Below are positions 1 to 5,379 of a stretch of DNA of 11,643 nt, in pieces. Position 1 is the stretch's first letter. Each line of letters starts with the position of its first letter. A program made the translations under genes and the position numbers. The notes beneath the pieces are model-generated. The model was not told the DNA's origin and did no database searches. It saw nothing but the letters and a program-made list of their open reading frames with translations. The DNA comes from Bacillota bacterium (lineage in GTDB: Bacteria > Bacillota > Clostridia > Christensenellales > Aristaeellaceae): NCBI GenBank assembly GCA_009787135.1, contig WRGP01000202.1:1-11643 (forward strand), given 5' to 3'.

Positions 1-170
1 AAGGCGATCGGCATCAGCAGAAGCGGCTCGAATTTCTTCACGATCGCCAGATACAGCAGCAGGCAGGCTATGACGAGCATGAGCAGCTGCCCGGGGTTTT
101 GGAATAACGAAATAATGCCTGAATCGGCGACCAGGCCCTTCAATGTTTCTACAATGTTAAATTCCATCAT
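1..170 (-). CDS. oadB: Na+-translocating decarboxylase beta subunit, N-terminal part (cut by window edge)
   Basis: This is the first 56 codons of an OadB/MmdB/GcdB-type subunit, the polytopic membrane protein that couples decarboxylation of carboxybiotin to Na+ export. Seen: the product starts MMEFNIVETLKGL, followed by a hydrophobic helix (about residues 28-45) and a KKFEPLLLMPIAF stretch, which matches the conserved Lys-x-Phe-Glu-Pro-Leu-Leu-Leu-x-Pro-Ile segment of this family. A GAGGAG ribosome binding site at 180-185 lies 9 bases before the ATG at 170; a second ATG follows at once. The gene begins 13 bases after the biotin carrier gene, so the two are in one operon. The catalytic Asp and the remaining helices lie outside the window. 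Whether the substrate is oxaloacetate, methylmalonyl-CoA or glutaconyl-CoA cannot be told from this subunit. Confidence 0.88.
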   Translation of the reverse strand, partial: MMEFNIVETLKGLVADSGIISLFQNPGQLLMLVIACLLLYLAIVKKFEPLLLMPIA

Positions 171-183
171 GGCAAACAACTCC

Positions 184-540
184 TCACCCAACGACCGCCA
201 GCACATCGCCTGTGTTGACGGTCGCACCCTTTGCGGCGAGCACCTCCAGCACCTTGCCGTCCACCGGCGCGAGGATCTCGTTTTCCATCTTCATGGCCTC
301 CAGGATCATAAGAATATCGCCGGCCTTGACCTGCTGGCCAGCCTGCGCCTTTACGTCCAGGATATTGCCGGGCATGGGGCATATAACCTTCTCGCCGCCG
401 GCGGCGGAAGGCGCGGCCGGGGTTTTACCCGGCGCGGCGGCTGGGGTGGGGGCCGGCGCGCTGACGCGGGATACGCCGCCGACTTCTTCCACGGTGACCT
501 CATAAGAATCGCCGTTGACAGTGACTAAAAATGTACGCAT
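184..540 (-). CDS. Biotin carboxyl carrier protein of Na+-translocating decarboxylase
   Basis: This 118-residue biotin/lipoyl attachment protein carries the carboxyl group from the carboxyltransferase subunit to the membrane beta subunit. Seen: a short N-terminal domain (residues 1-27, MRTFLVTVNGDSYEVTVEE), a flexible Ala/Pro/Gly linker (about 28-49), and a C-terminal biotinyl domain (50-118) with the EAMKMEN motif at 81-87. The biotinylated lysine is K84 of that motif. The linker and domain order match the gamma subunit of methylmalonyl-CoA decarboxylase and the C-terminus of OadA; here the carrier is a separate gene, as in methylmalonyl-CoA and glutaconyl-CoA decarboxylases. A strong GGAGGAGG site lies just ahead of the ATG. 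It sits between oadG and oadB, which fits co-production of the pump. The family is certain; the substrate of the complex is not. Confidence 0.93.
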   Translation of the reverse strand: MRTFLVTVNGDSYEVTVEEVGGVSRVSAPAPTPAAAPGKTPAAPSAAGGEKVICPMPGNILDVKAQAGQQVKAGDILMILEAMKMENEILAPVDGKVLEVLAAKGATVNTGDVLAVVG

Positions 541-583
541 GGGAACCTACCTCCTCCAAATGAATTGTGTACCGGCATGAATG

Positions 584-910
584 CTATCGCGCCTTGACGG
601 ATGTAATCACAAAGCCGCCCTCCGGGTTTACGCCTTCCGAAGCGAGCGTTTCCGCGACCGCGCCCGTGATCGCGGCGTATAACGCGTTGTCCCCGAGCGT
701 CAGCGTAGGGCCCGGGGTGTACTCACGATAAGGCGGCGCCACGGGCGGCACACCCCGCGCCGGTACGGATGAGGGCTTCTCCTTGGTTCCCTCGCCCTTT
801 CCGCCCAAGCCCTTGAGCACCGTAACGCACCCGATCAAAATGATCAGGCCGATGAAGACGACGGCCATGCCGACAATGCTCACCTTCAAGCCATACCATA
901 AAATGTCCAT
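584..910 (-). CDS. oadG: OadG-family small membrane subunit of Na+-pump decarboxylase
   Basis: This 108-residue protein resembles OadG/MmdD, the small subunit that holds the carboxyltransferase and the beta subunit of the sodium pump together. Seen: one N-terminal membrane helix (about residues 9-33, with the family-typical GMAVVFIGLIILI), a charged and Pro-rich linker (about 36-68), and a short C-terminal segment reading ALYAAITGAVAETLA then FVITSVKAR. This looks like the Ala-rich helix plus FVVRSIRR-type strand at the end of many OadG-like proteins. A GGGAG site lies upstream of the ATG at 910. It is the first gene after the promoter at 991-1019 and is followed 43 bases later by the biotin carrier gene. 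The decarboxylase alpha subunit is not between these genes, so it must lie beyond oadB or elsewhere. Confidence 0.88.
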   Translation of the reverse strand: MDILWYGLKVSIVGMAVVFIGLIILIGCVTVLKGLGGKGEGTKEKPSSVPARGVPPVAPPYREYTPGPTLTLGDNALYAAITGAVAETLASEGVNPEGGFVITSVKAR

Positions 911-990
911 GTGAACGTCTCCCTTGCGATGGATTGTTTACGCTATCGCCATGCGGCGGAAAATGATTCAATGCACGGAAAAAAGACGTT

Positions 991-1019
991 TCTATAGGTT
1001 CACGGTAAAGAAAGTCCAA
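991..1019 (-). promoter_or_regulatory. Probable sigma-A promoter of the oadG-biotin carrier-oadB operon
   Basis: On the minus strand a -35 box TTGGAC (1019-1014) and a -10 box TATAGA (996-991) are separated by exactly 17 bases, each matching consensus at 5 of 6 positions or close to it. Transcription should start near 984, giving a leader of about 74 bases before oadG. The promoter lies just past the terminator of the preceding operon, so the decarboxylase genes form their own unit. No riboswitch was recognised in the leader. Confidence 0.6.
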
Positions 1020-1100
1020 TCCCCGCCCAATTTCCTCAATACTACATTTATCGCCTATTTCCTGCTTCCAGGGTAAGATTTGCGCAAATATTTTGCAAAC

Positions 1101-1124
1101 AAAAAAAACCCATCGGGCTTTTTT
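1101..1124 (-). terminator. Rho-independent terminator after the DJ-1/PfpI gene
   Basis: The minus strand reads A6-GCCC-GAT-GGG-T8: a short GC stem with a 3-base loop, extended by A/T pairs and ending in eight T's. It lies about 45 bases past the stop codon of the DJ-1/PfpI gene and ahead of the oadG promoter. Because of the flanking A and T runs it could also work in the other direction. A further short inverted repeat, GCAAA-TAT-TTTGC, sits at 1084-1096. Confidence 0.8.
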
Positions 1125-1169
1125 CGCTTTATATCATATCATTGTACGTATCATGTACGCCTCTGCCCA

Positions 1170-1706
1170 TCATCCATACCACGTCTCGTCAAACGAAAGC
1201 CCCAGCGCCCTGCCAAACGCAATGCCGAACCGAACAAACCCGACGCCTACCGCGGTGATGATGTTCCCATCCTCCACCACCGCTTCTTTCACGAGCAGCG
1301 CTTTGTCAAAGATGCCCATTCTATCCATGTCCTCCTCGTACATGCCCACCGTATAGGGCCTTCCGTTCAAAAGTCCCGCTTTGGCAAGCAAATACGGCGC
1401 CAGCGAGATCGCGCCAATCACGCACCCTTGATCCGCCAGCGCTTTGAGAAGGGAAACGCATTTCATCTCCGCATCCTCCGCCAAAAACCGCATCATGCCC
1501 GGCAGCAGTATGCTGTCGAAATCCCCGGGCCGCACCTCCTCATACACGGCGTCCGGCAGGCACATAAGCCCTGCCTCCCCCATGATGGGCTCCCGCGCCG
1601 TGCCAATCGTCACGATACGCTTTCCCGCCTGCGCCAGCACCGATAGCGCGACGGAAACCTCATATTCGCTAAATTGGGAATACAGCAGCACCGCCGTTTG
1701 TTTCAT
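1170..1706 (-). CDS. DJ-1/PfpI family protein with Ser in place of the nucleophile Cys
   Basis: This 178-residue protein has the flavodoxin-like DJ-1/ThiJ/PfpI fold. Seen: an N-terminal strand (TAVLLYSQF), the Glu-rich SEYEVSVAL segment containing the usual conserved Glu (E14 or E16), ILLPGM at 66-71, the nucleophile-elbow region GAISLAP (98-104) followed by AGLLNGRPYT, and a C-terminal ITAVGVGFVRFGIAFGRAL block like the TSRGPG-type end of the family. The elbow normally reads G-A-I-C-x-A/G-P; here position 101 is Ser, and the nearest Cys is C95. It may thus lack the Cys-based glyoxalase, deglycase or protease chemistry of relatives, or belong to a Ser-bearing clade. A GAGGAGG site overlaps the rluB stop, 15 bases upstream, so it is the last gene of the dacF operon. 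The exact function is unknown. Confidence 0.85.
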   Translation of the reverse strand: MKQTAVLLYSQFSEYEVSVALSVLAQAGKRIVTIGTAREPIMGEAGLMCLPDAVYEEVRPGDFDSILLPGMMRFLAEDAEMKCVSLLKALADQGCVIGAISLAPYLLAKAGLLNGRPYTVGMYEEDMDRMGIFDKALLVKEAVVEDGNIITAVGVGFVRFGIAFGRALGLSFDETWYG

Positions 1707-1721
1707 AAAGGGACGCCTCCT

Positions 1722-2429
1722 CTATAGGGACTTTACCTTTCGCACTTCCTCCTCCGTCAGCTCGCGCCACTGGCCTCTCTGGAGGCTGCCCAGCGCAAGC
1801 GGCCCAAACCGCACGCGGCGCAGCATCAAAACCGTATAGCCCACTGCGTCAAACATGCGCCGCACCTGCCGGTTGCGCCCTTCATGGATCGTCACCAGCA
1901 GCACGGCCTCATCGCCCGTCCTGCGGGTCACGCGCACCCCGGCCCGGGCCGTTTTCCGCCCGTCGTCAAGCGGCACACCCTCCCGCAAGCCGCGCAGCGC
2001 CTCCGCCTCCACATCTCCGCGCACCCTGACCAAATACACCTTGTCCACCTCGCGGCTGGGATGCAGCAAATTTTGTGTCAGCTCGCCGTCGTTGGTGAGC
2101 AAAAGCAGGCCCTCCGTGTCATAGTCCAGCCGCCCGACCGGGTACAGCCGTACGGGAAAATCGCGAAACCGGCTGAGCACCGTCGCGCGGCCCTCCGGGT
2201 CGCTGACCGTGGAAACCTCGCCCATCGGTTTATGATAGAGAATATAGCGCTTCTCAGCCTCCCGCAGGGCGGGCTTGCCGTCCACAAGCACCCTTGCGCC
2301 TTCCTCCACCCGCACGCCCATTTCCGTAACCACCACGCCGTCCACGGCAACGCGACCCGCCCTGATGATCTCCTCACATTTCCTGCGCGAAGCCACGCCG
2401 CACTGCGACAGATACTTTTGAAGCCTCAT
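1722..2429 (-). CDS. rluB: 23S rRNA pseudouridine synthase, RluB/RsuA family
   Basis: This enzyme converts a specific uridine of rRNA to pseudouridine; B. subtilis RluB acts on 23S rRNA. Counted from the ATG at 2429 (235 aa), it has an N-terminal S4 RNA-binding domain (about 1-48, MRLQKYLSQCGVASRR), then the RsuA/RluB-type catalytic domain with GRLDYDTEGLLLLTNDG, whose Asp (residue 102) is the catalytic residue, and the family motif EGRNRQVRRMF near 183-193. A GTG two codons upstream (2435) is also in frame, but the AGGGG site is only 2 bases from it and 8 bases from the ATG, and the family typically starts MRLQK, so I chose the ATG. The ribosome binding site overlaps the stop of the GNAT gene. 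rluB near scpAB and a dac gene is conserved in Firmicutes. Confidence 0.95.
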   Translation of the reverse strand: MRLQKYLSQCGVASRRKCEEIIRAGRVAVDGVVVTEMGVRVEEGARVLVDGKPALREAEKRYILYHKPMGEVSTVSDPEGRATVLSRFRDFPVRLYPVGRLDYDTEGLLLLTNDGELTQNLLHPSREVDKVYLVRVRGDVEAEALRGLREGVPLDDGRKTARAGVRVTRRTGDEAVLLVTIHEGRNRQVRRMFDAVGYTVLMLRRVRFGPLALGSLQRGQWRELTEEEVRKVKSL

Positions 2430-2440
2430 CCGCACAACCC

Positions 2441-3004
2441 CTACGACCGAAAAAATTTGTAAAAAAACAGCGCGCTCTCGCGCAGGCCCGTGGCCATCAT
2501 GGTTTGCTGAGAACGCGCCACGTAGCGAAGCATATCCACCCCGCCCAGTTCAAACCCGCAGCGCGTGAAGAACTGGCACGCGCCCGCGTTAACATCCTGC
2601 GTCTCCGCCATCAGCCCATGGAAGCCTTTGGCCCGGGCCCAATCCTCCGCGAGCGCCAGCATTGCCTCGCCCACGCCCCGGCGGCGCATCGTCATTTCCA
2701 CCCGGATATCGCGGATGAGCGCCAGGTTATGCTCGTAGCCCTCCAGCAGAATTTGTCCGGCCGGCTTGTCGTCCAGCCAGGCAAGGTAAATATCCTTGTC
2801 GGGATCATCACCCTCCCACGCGGGCTCCGGCATGCCGCGCCGCGTGTTCCCCACGCGCCAGAGCGCGCCCGGCAGCGCCTTGTAGTCGATCTCAAAGCCA
2901 CCCTGCTTGGCGCGGACGATCACGCGCTCGCTGTCCAGCCGCCGATCCTCCACAGTCCACAGCAGCCCCCTCGTGGCGTCGGTTATCTTTCGAATCTCAA
3001 TCAT
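2441..3004 (-). CDS. GNAT acetyltransferase, streptothricin acetyltransferase (SatA/Sat4)-like
   Basis: The product (187 aa from the ATG at 3004) is a GCN5-related N-acetyltransferase. Seen: LALIRDIRVEMTMRRRGVG, the beta4 strand plus the R-x-x-G-x-G acetyl-CoA pyrophosphate loop (residues 107-112), then GLMAETQDVNAGACQFFTRCGF (split 130-151) and VDMLRYVA. The ETQDxNxxACxFF and GVDxxxY pattern is what I recall from Sat4/SatA-type streptothricin acetyltransferases, which acetylate the beta-lysine of streptothricin. The substrate here is inferred only from that resemblance; another amine is possible. An in-frame start at 3061 would add 19 residues overlapping dacF, but the GGAAGG site before the 3004 ATG and the family N-terminus favour the shorter form. 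It starts 5 bases after the dacF stop, so translation is probably coupled. This slot holds spmA-spmB in some relatives. Confidence 0.85.
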   Translation of the reverse strand: MIEIRKITDATRGLLWTVEDRRLDSERVIVRAKQGGFEIDYKALPGALWRVGNTRRGMPEPAWEGDDPDKDIYLAWLDDKPAGQILLEGYEHNLALIRDIRVEMTMRRRGVGEAMLALAEDWARAKGFHGLMAETQDVNAGACQFFTRCGFELGGVDMLRYVARSQQTMMATGLRESALFFYKFFRS

Positions 3005-3009
3005 TGGGC

Positions 3010-4173
3010 CTACCTTCCTTCTGCTCTGGTATCCTGCCGCGCTCCCGCCATCAACGGCCACCGCCTCAGCCAGCGAAGCAATGCGCCCGGCTTCTTTTCA
3101 AGGCTTTCAGCCAGCACCAGCGGCCTGCGGTCCATTATTTCCTCGCCAACCCACATCGTCACCCAACCGACCCGCGCACCCGCGGGCTGCGGCGCGGCGA
3201 CGGCATCGGCGATTTCACGGACCATTCTCGGCATTTCCATCTCCGTCAAAGGCGCGGAAAGCGCGCCTTGCACCACAACGCCCGCGCTCTCCGCCACGCC
3301 GTTTTCTACCGTAATGGTTCCAACGCTTTCCCCGTCCGGCAGCATCTCAACCCAGTCATAGTCCTCAAAGCACGCGTCCATGAGACGCGCGGCCTCATCA
3401 AACCAGTCGCCGCAATTCAGCGCCACCCCGACGATTTCCATCTTCTCCCGCCTGGCGCCAAACACCAAGCACCGCCCCGCCGCCTTTGTAAACCCGGTCT
3501 TAATGCCCGTCGCCCCTTCATATTCGGTGAGCAGGCGGTTTTTGTTCTTGAGCACGCGCATATAGCCGCGCCCCTCCCAGGGGATGGACGCCCGCTGTGT
3601 GGAGACGATCTCGCGAAACGTCGCGTTCCGCATCGCCTGGGCGGCGATGAGCGCTAAATCCTTGGCCGTTGTCACATGCCCGGCAGCGGGCAGGCCGTTG
3701 GGGTTTACAAAGTTTGTACCCGTTGCGCCAAGCGCCGCGGCGCGTTCATTCATCATCTGGCAAAAGCCTTCTACCGAGCCGCCGATATGTTCCGCGATCG
3801 CGACCGCGGCGTCGTTGCCCGAGGCAATGAGCAGGCCGTAGAGCATCTCTTCCAGCGTAAGCGTCTCATCCAGCCCCAGGTAAATGGAGGTGCCGGGCAC
3901 GCCGTACGCGTTATAGCCCGTCTTCACCGGGGCGTCCAAATCGCCCTTTTCCAGCGCGACAAGGGCCGTCATCACCTTCGTGGTCGAAGCCATGGGCATC
4001 TGCTCGTCTTCGTTATAGGCAAAGAGCACGCGGCCTGTTTTCAGGTCCAGCACACAGGCCGCCTTCGCGCTTGTCTTTTTGTCCCGCGCTTCCTGCGCCG
4101 CAGCATCCCCTACATTATACAGGAGCGCTGCAAGGAAAAAAAGCCCCAGCATTGTTTTTTTTATTCTCATCAT
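3010..4173 (-). CDS. dacF: D-alanyl-D-alanine carboxypeptidase (PBP5-type, DacF/DacB)
   Basis: This low-molecular-weight penicillin-binding protein (S11 peptidase, 387 aa) removes the terminal D-Ala from peptidoglycan pentapeptides outside the membrane. Seen: an N-terminal signal peptide (KK then LGLFFLAALLYNVGDAAAQ, cleavage near residue 26), the S-x-x-K tetrad STTK at 63-66 with nucleophile S63, the SGN motif at 118-120, and KTG at 225-227. A C-terminal domain of about 110 residues follows, ending in an amphipathic LRWLRRWPLM segment that likely anchors it to the membrane. Two ATGs (4173, 4170) follow a GGAAGGGAG site. It heads the operon with the GNAT, rluB and DJ-1 genes. Its position between gerW and rluB matches the sporulation-linked dacF/dacB of Clostridia and Bacilli, which shape spore cortex, but the sequence alone does not separate DacF from DacB. 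Confidence 0.93.
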   Translation of the reverse strand: MMRIKKTMLGLFFLAALLYNVGDAAAQEARDKKTSAKAACVLDLKTGRVLFAYNEDEQMPMASTTKVMTALVALEKGDLDAPVKTGYNAYGVPGTSIYLGLDETLTLEEMLYGLLIASGNDAAVAIAEHIGGSVEGFCQMMNERAAALGATGTNFVNPNGLPAAGHVTTAKDLALIAAQAMRNATFREIVSTQRASIPWEGRGYMRVLKNKNRLLTEYEGATGIKTGFTKAAGRCLVFGARREKMEIVGVALNCGDWFDEAARLMDACFEDYDWVEMLPDGESVGTITVENGVAESAGVVVQGALSAPLTEMEMPRMVREIADAVAAPQPAGARVGWVTMWVGEEIMDRRPLVLAESLEKKPGALLRWLRRWPLMAGARQDTRAEGR

Positions 4174-4193
4174 CGCCGCGCTCCCTTCCGTGC

Positions 4194-4222
4194 AGGATAT
4201 GAGCGAACGGCGCGGGATATCC
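4194..4222 (-). promoter_or_regulatory. Weak candidate sigma-E-like promoter for dacF
   Basis: On the minus strand GGATATC (4222-4216), 14 bases, then CATATCCT (4201-4194) partly fits the sigma-E pattern KMATATT-N14/15-CATACAnT (about 5 of 7 and 6 of 8 positions). B. subtilis dacB is sigma-E dependent, which makes the match worth noting. The start site would fall near 4187, leaving a very short leader with the ribosome binding site at its 5' end. The first box also lies in a perfect GGGATATCCC palindrome (4214-4223). Tentative. Confidence 0.25.
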
Positions 4223-4284
4223 CTTCAACCGCATGAACCGCGGCGCGTGCGGTTGGCGGAACGGGGATAGGAACGCCGTCCCCT

Positions 4285-4344
4285 GGAAATTCGCGGGTTT
4301 TCCGAACAGGGATGACGCAAGGCGGAAAATCCCGGAAATTTTTC
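4285..4344. repeat. Long imperfect inverted repeat in the dacF-DUF1848 intergenic region
   Basis: In the 288-base gap between the divergent dacF and DUF1848 genes, the arms at 4285-4304 (ending GGGTTTTCCG) and 4323-4344 (starting CGGAAAATCCCGG) pair over about 20 bases with a few mismatches around an 18-base loop. Smaller inverted repeats flank it, such as GGGGA/TCCCC at 4263-4283. No convincing gene, tRNA or known riboswitch was seen here. It may be a dispersed palindromic element, a regulatory site or a small RNA hairpin. Confidence 0.4.
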
Positions 4345-4383
4345 ATCCGTTTGGCGGCGGAGCCATCGACACCGGATTGCACT

Positions 4384-4421
4384 CAAGGGGCCATGAACCC
4401 TTGCTCATCCCCGGGGGCAAG
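4384..4421. repeat. Overlapping inverted repeats just upstream of the DUF1848 promoter
   Basis: CAAGGG (4384-4389) and CCCTTG (4398-4403) form a perfect 6-base inverted repeat with 8 bases between. CTTGC (4400-4404) and GCAAG (4417-4421) form a second one that shares CTTG with the first and encloses a CCCCGGGG palindrome. They end 4 bases before the -35 box at 4426, a position used by regulator-binding sites. A role is inferred only. Confidence 0.3.
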
Positions 4422-4425
4422 CCGT

Positions 4426-4455
4426 TTGACATTTCCCTTGCCCCTGCGGTATGCT
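4426..4455 (+). promoter_or_regulatory. Consensus promoter of the DUF1848 gene, placed for a leaderless mRNA
   Basis: A perfect -35 box TTGACA (4426-4431), an 18-base spacer and a -10 box TATGCT (4450-4455) lie directly before the DUF1848 start. The A of the ATG (4462) is the seventh base after the -10 box, which is where sigma-A transcription normally begins. The bases between, GGCGGC, are not a normal ribosome binding site. The mRNA is therefore expected to have little or no 5' leader. Confidence 0.65.
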
Positions 4456-4461
4456 GGCGGC

Positions 4462-5379
4462 ATGAACGCGAAAACCATCATCAGCGCCAGCCGCCGTACG
4501 GATCTGCCCGCCTATTACATGGACTGGTTCCTGGGCCGTTTGCGCGACGGCTACGCCATCAGCCGCAACCCGATGAATCCAAACCAGGCGCGCCGGGTCT
4601 CCCTCCTGCCGGACGATGTGCGCTGCGTTGTTTTCTGGAGCAAAAACCCCGCGCCGCTGCTGACACGGCTTGACGCCCTGTCGCCCTATGCGCATTACCT
4701 GCAATACACGCTCAACGCCTACGGGCGGGATATTGAGCCGGGCATGCCCTCCCACAGCGCGCGCGTCGGCGTCTTCAGCCGTTTGGCGGACGCGCTGGGC
4801 GCGGAACGCGTGCGCTGGCGGTATGATCCAATCCTGTTCGCGCCCGCCTACGGCCCCGCGTATCATGTGGAGGCGTTCGCCCGCACGGCACGCGCGCTGC
4901 GCGGTTACACGCGATGTGTTACCGTTAGCTTTTTGGATCTATATGCCAAAATCCACAAAAACGTCAAAACGCTCTCCCTGCGCCGGCCAGACGAAGCGGA
5001 GGCCGCTTCGCTTCTGAAGCGCTTCGCTCAAATCGCCGGCGAAAACGGGCTGTCCCTGCGAACCTGCGCGGAGGCGGTGGATTACGGCGCCCTGGGCATT
5101 GGCCGCGGCCGCTGCATCGATCCGGCGCTCATCGGGGCCCTGACAGGGGAAGCCATGCCGCTTCAAAGGGATAAAAATCAACGCCCGGCCTGCGGATGCG
5201 CGCCAAGCGTTGATATCGGTATGTACCATACCTGTCCCCATGGATGCGCGTATTGCTACGCCAACTTCAGCCAATCCGCCGCCTTGCGCGCCCGCGCGCG
5301 GCACGACCCCGCCGCCCCTTCGCTTTTCCGGCATCAAGATAAGGGCGAATCCATCTCCAGCCCTGGCATCTTTGCCTGA
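4462..5379 (+). CDS. DUF1848 family protein with C-terminal CxxxCxxC iron-sulfur motif
   Basis: The 305-residue product matches DUF1848, a family of unknown function. Seen: an N-terminal IISASRRTDLPAYYMDWF, then RNPMNPNQ, VFWSKNPAPLL, WRYDPILF and VSFLDLY, all family hallmarks, and near the C-terminus KNQRPACGCAPSVDIGMY followed by TCPHGCAYCYANFS. Cysteines 258, 262 and 265 form CxxxCxxC, the spacing of the radical-SAM [4Fe-4S] site, but near the C-terminus instead of the N-terminus; C244 and C246 lie close by. An in-frame ATG at 4312 would add 50 residues with no family likeness, and it precedes the promoter at 4426-4455, so I chose 4462. It is the only plus-strand gene, set between gerW and dacF. 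Its last 15 codons and stop overlap the gerW 3' end in antisense, and its tail after HDPAAPSLF looks unlike the family. Confidence 0.9.
   Translation: MNAKTIISASRRTDLPAYYMDWFLGRLRDGYAISRNPMNPNQARRVSLLPDDVRCVVFWSKNPAPLLTRLDALSPYAHYLQYTLNAYGRDIEPGMPSHSARVGVFSRLADALGAERVRWRYDPILFAPAYGPAYHVEAFARTARALRGYTRCVTVSFLDLYAKIHKNVKTLSLRRPDEAEAASLLKRFAQIAGENGLSLRTCAEAVDYGALGIGRGRCIDPALIGALTGEAMPLQRDKNQRPACGCAPSVDIGMYHTCPHGCAYCYANFSQSAALRARARHDPAAPSLFRHQDKGESISSPGIFA

Noticed and set aside
1..910. Possible identification of the pump as oxaloacetate or methylmalonyl-CoA decarboxylase
   Set aside because: The substrate-determining carboxyltransferase subunit is not in the window, so naming a substrate would be a guess.
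914..990. Inverted repeat AACGTCT (914-920) / AGACGTT (984-990) that could pair the oadG mRNA 5' end with its ribosome binding site
   Set aside because: The upstream arm lies between the -10 box and the expected start site at about 984, so most of it would not be transcribed.
2504..3361. 285-codon open frame on the plus strand opposite the GNAT and dacF
   Set aside because: Low-complexity composition, no family likeness and no usable ribosome binding site; it is the shadow of two well supported minus-strand genes.
4170..4382. 70-codon minus-strand open frame upstream of dacF
   Set aside because: No ribosome binding site, Arg/Pro-rich composition, spans the palindromic region, and is not in frame with dacF.
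4312..4461. 50-residue N-terminal extension of the DUF1848 protein from the ATG at 4312
   Set aside because: The extension lacks family likeness and precedes a consensus promoter whose start site coincides with the ATG at 4462.
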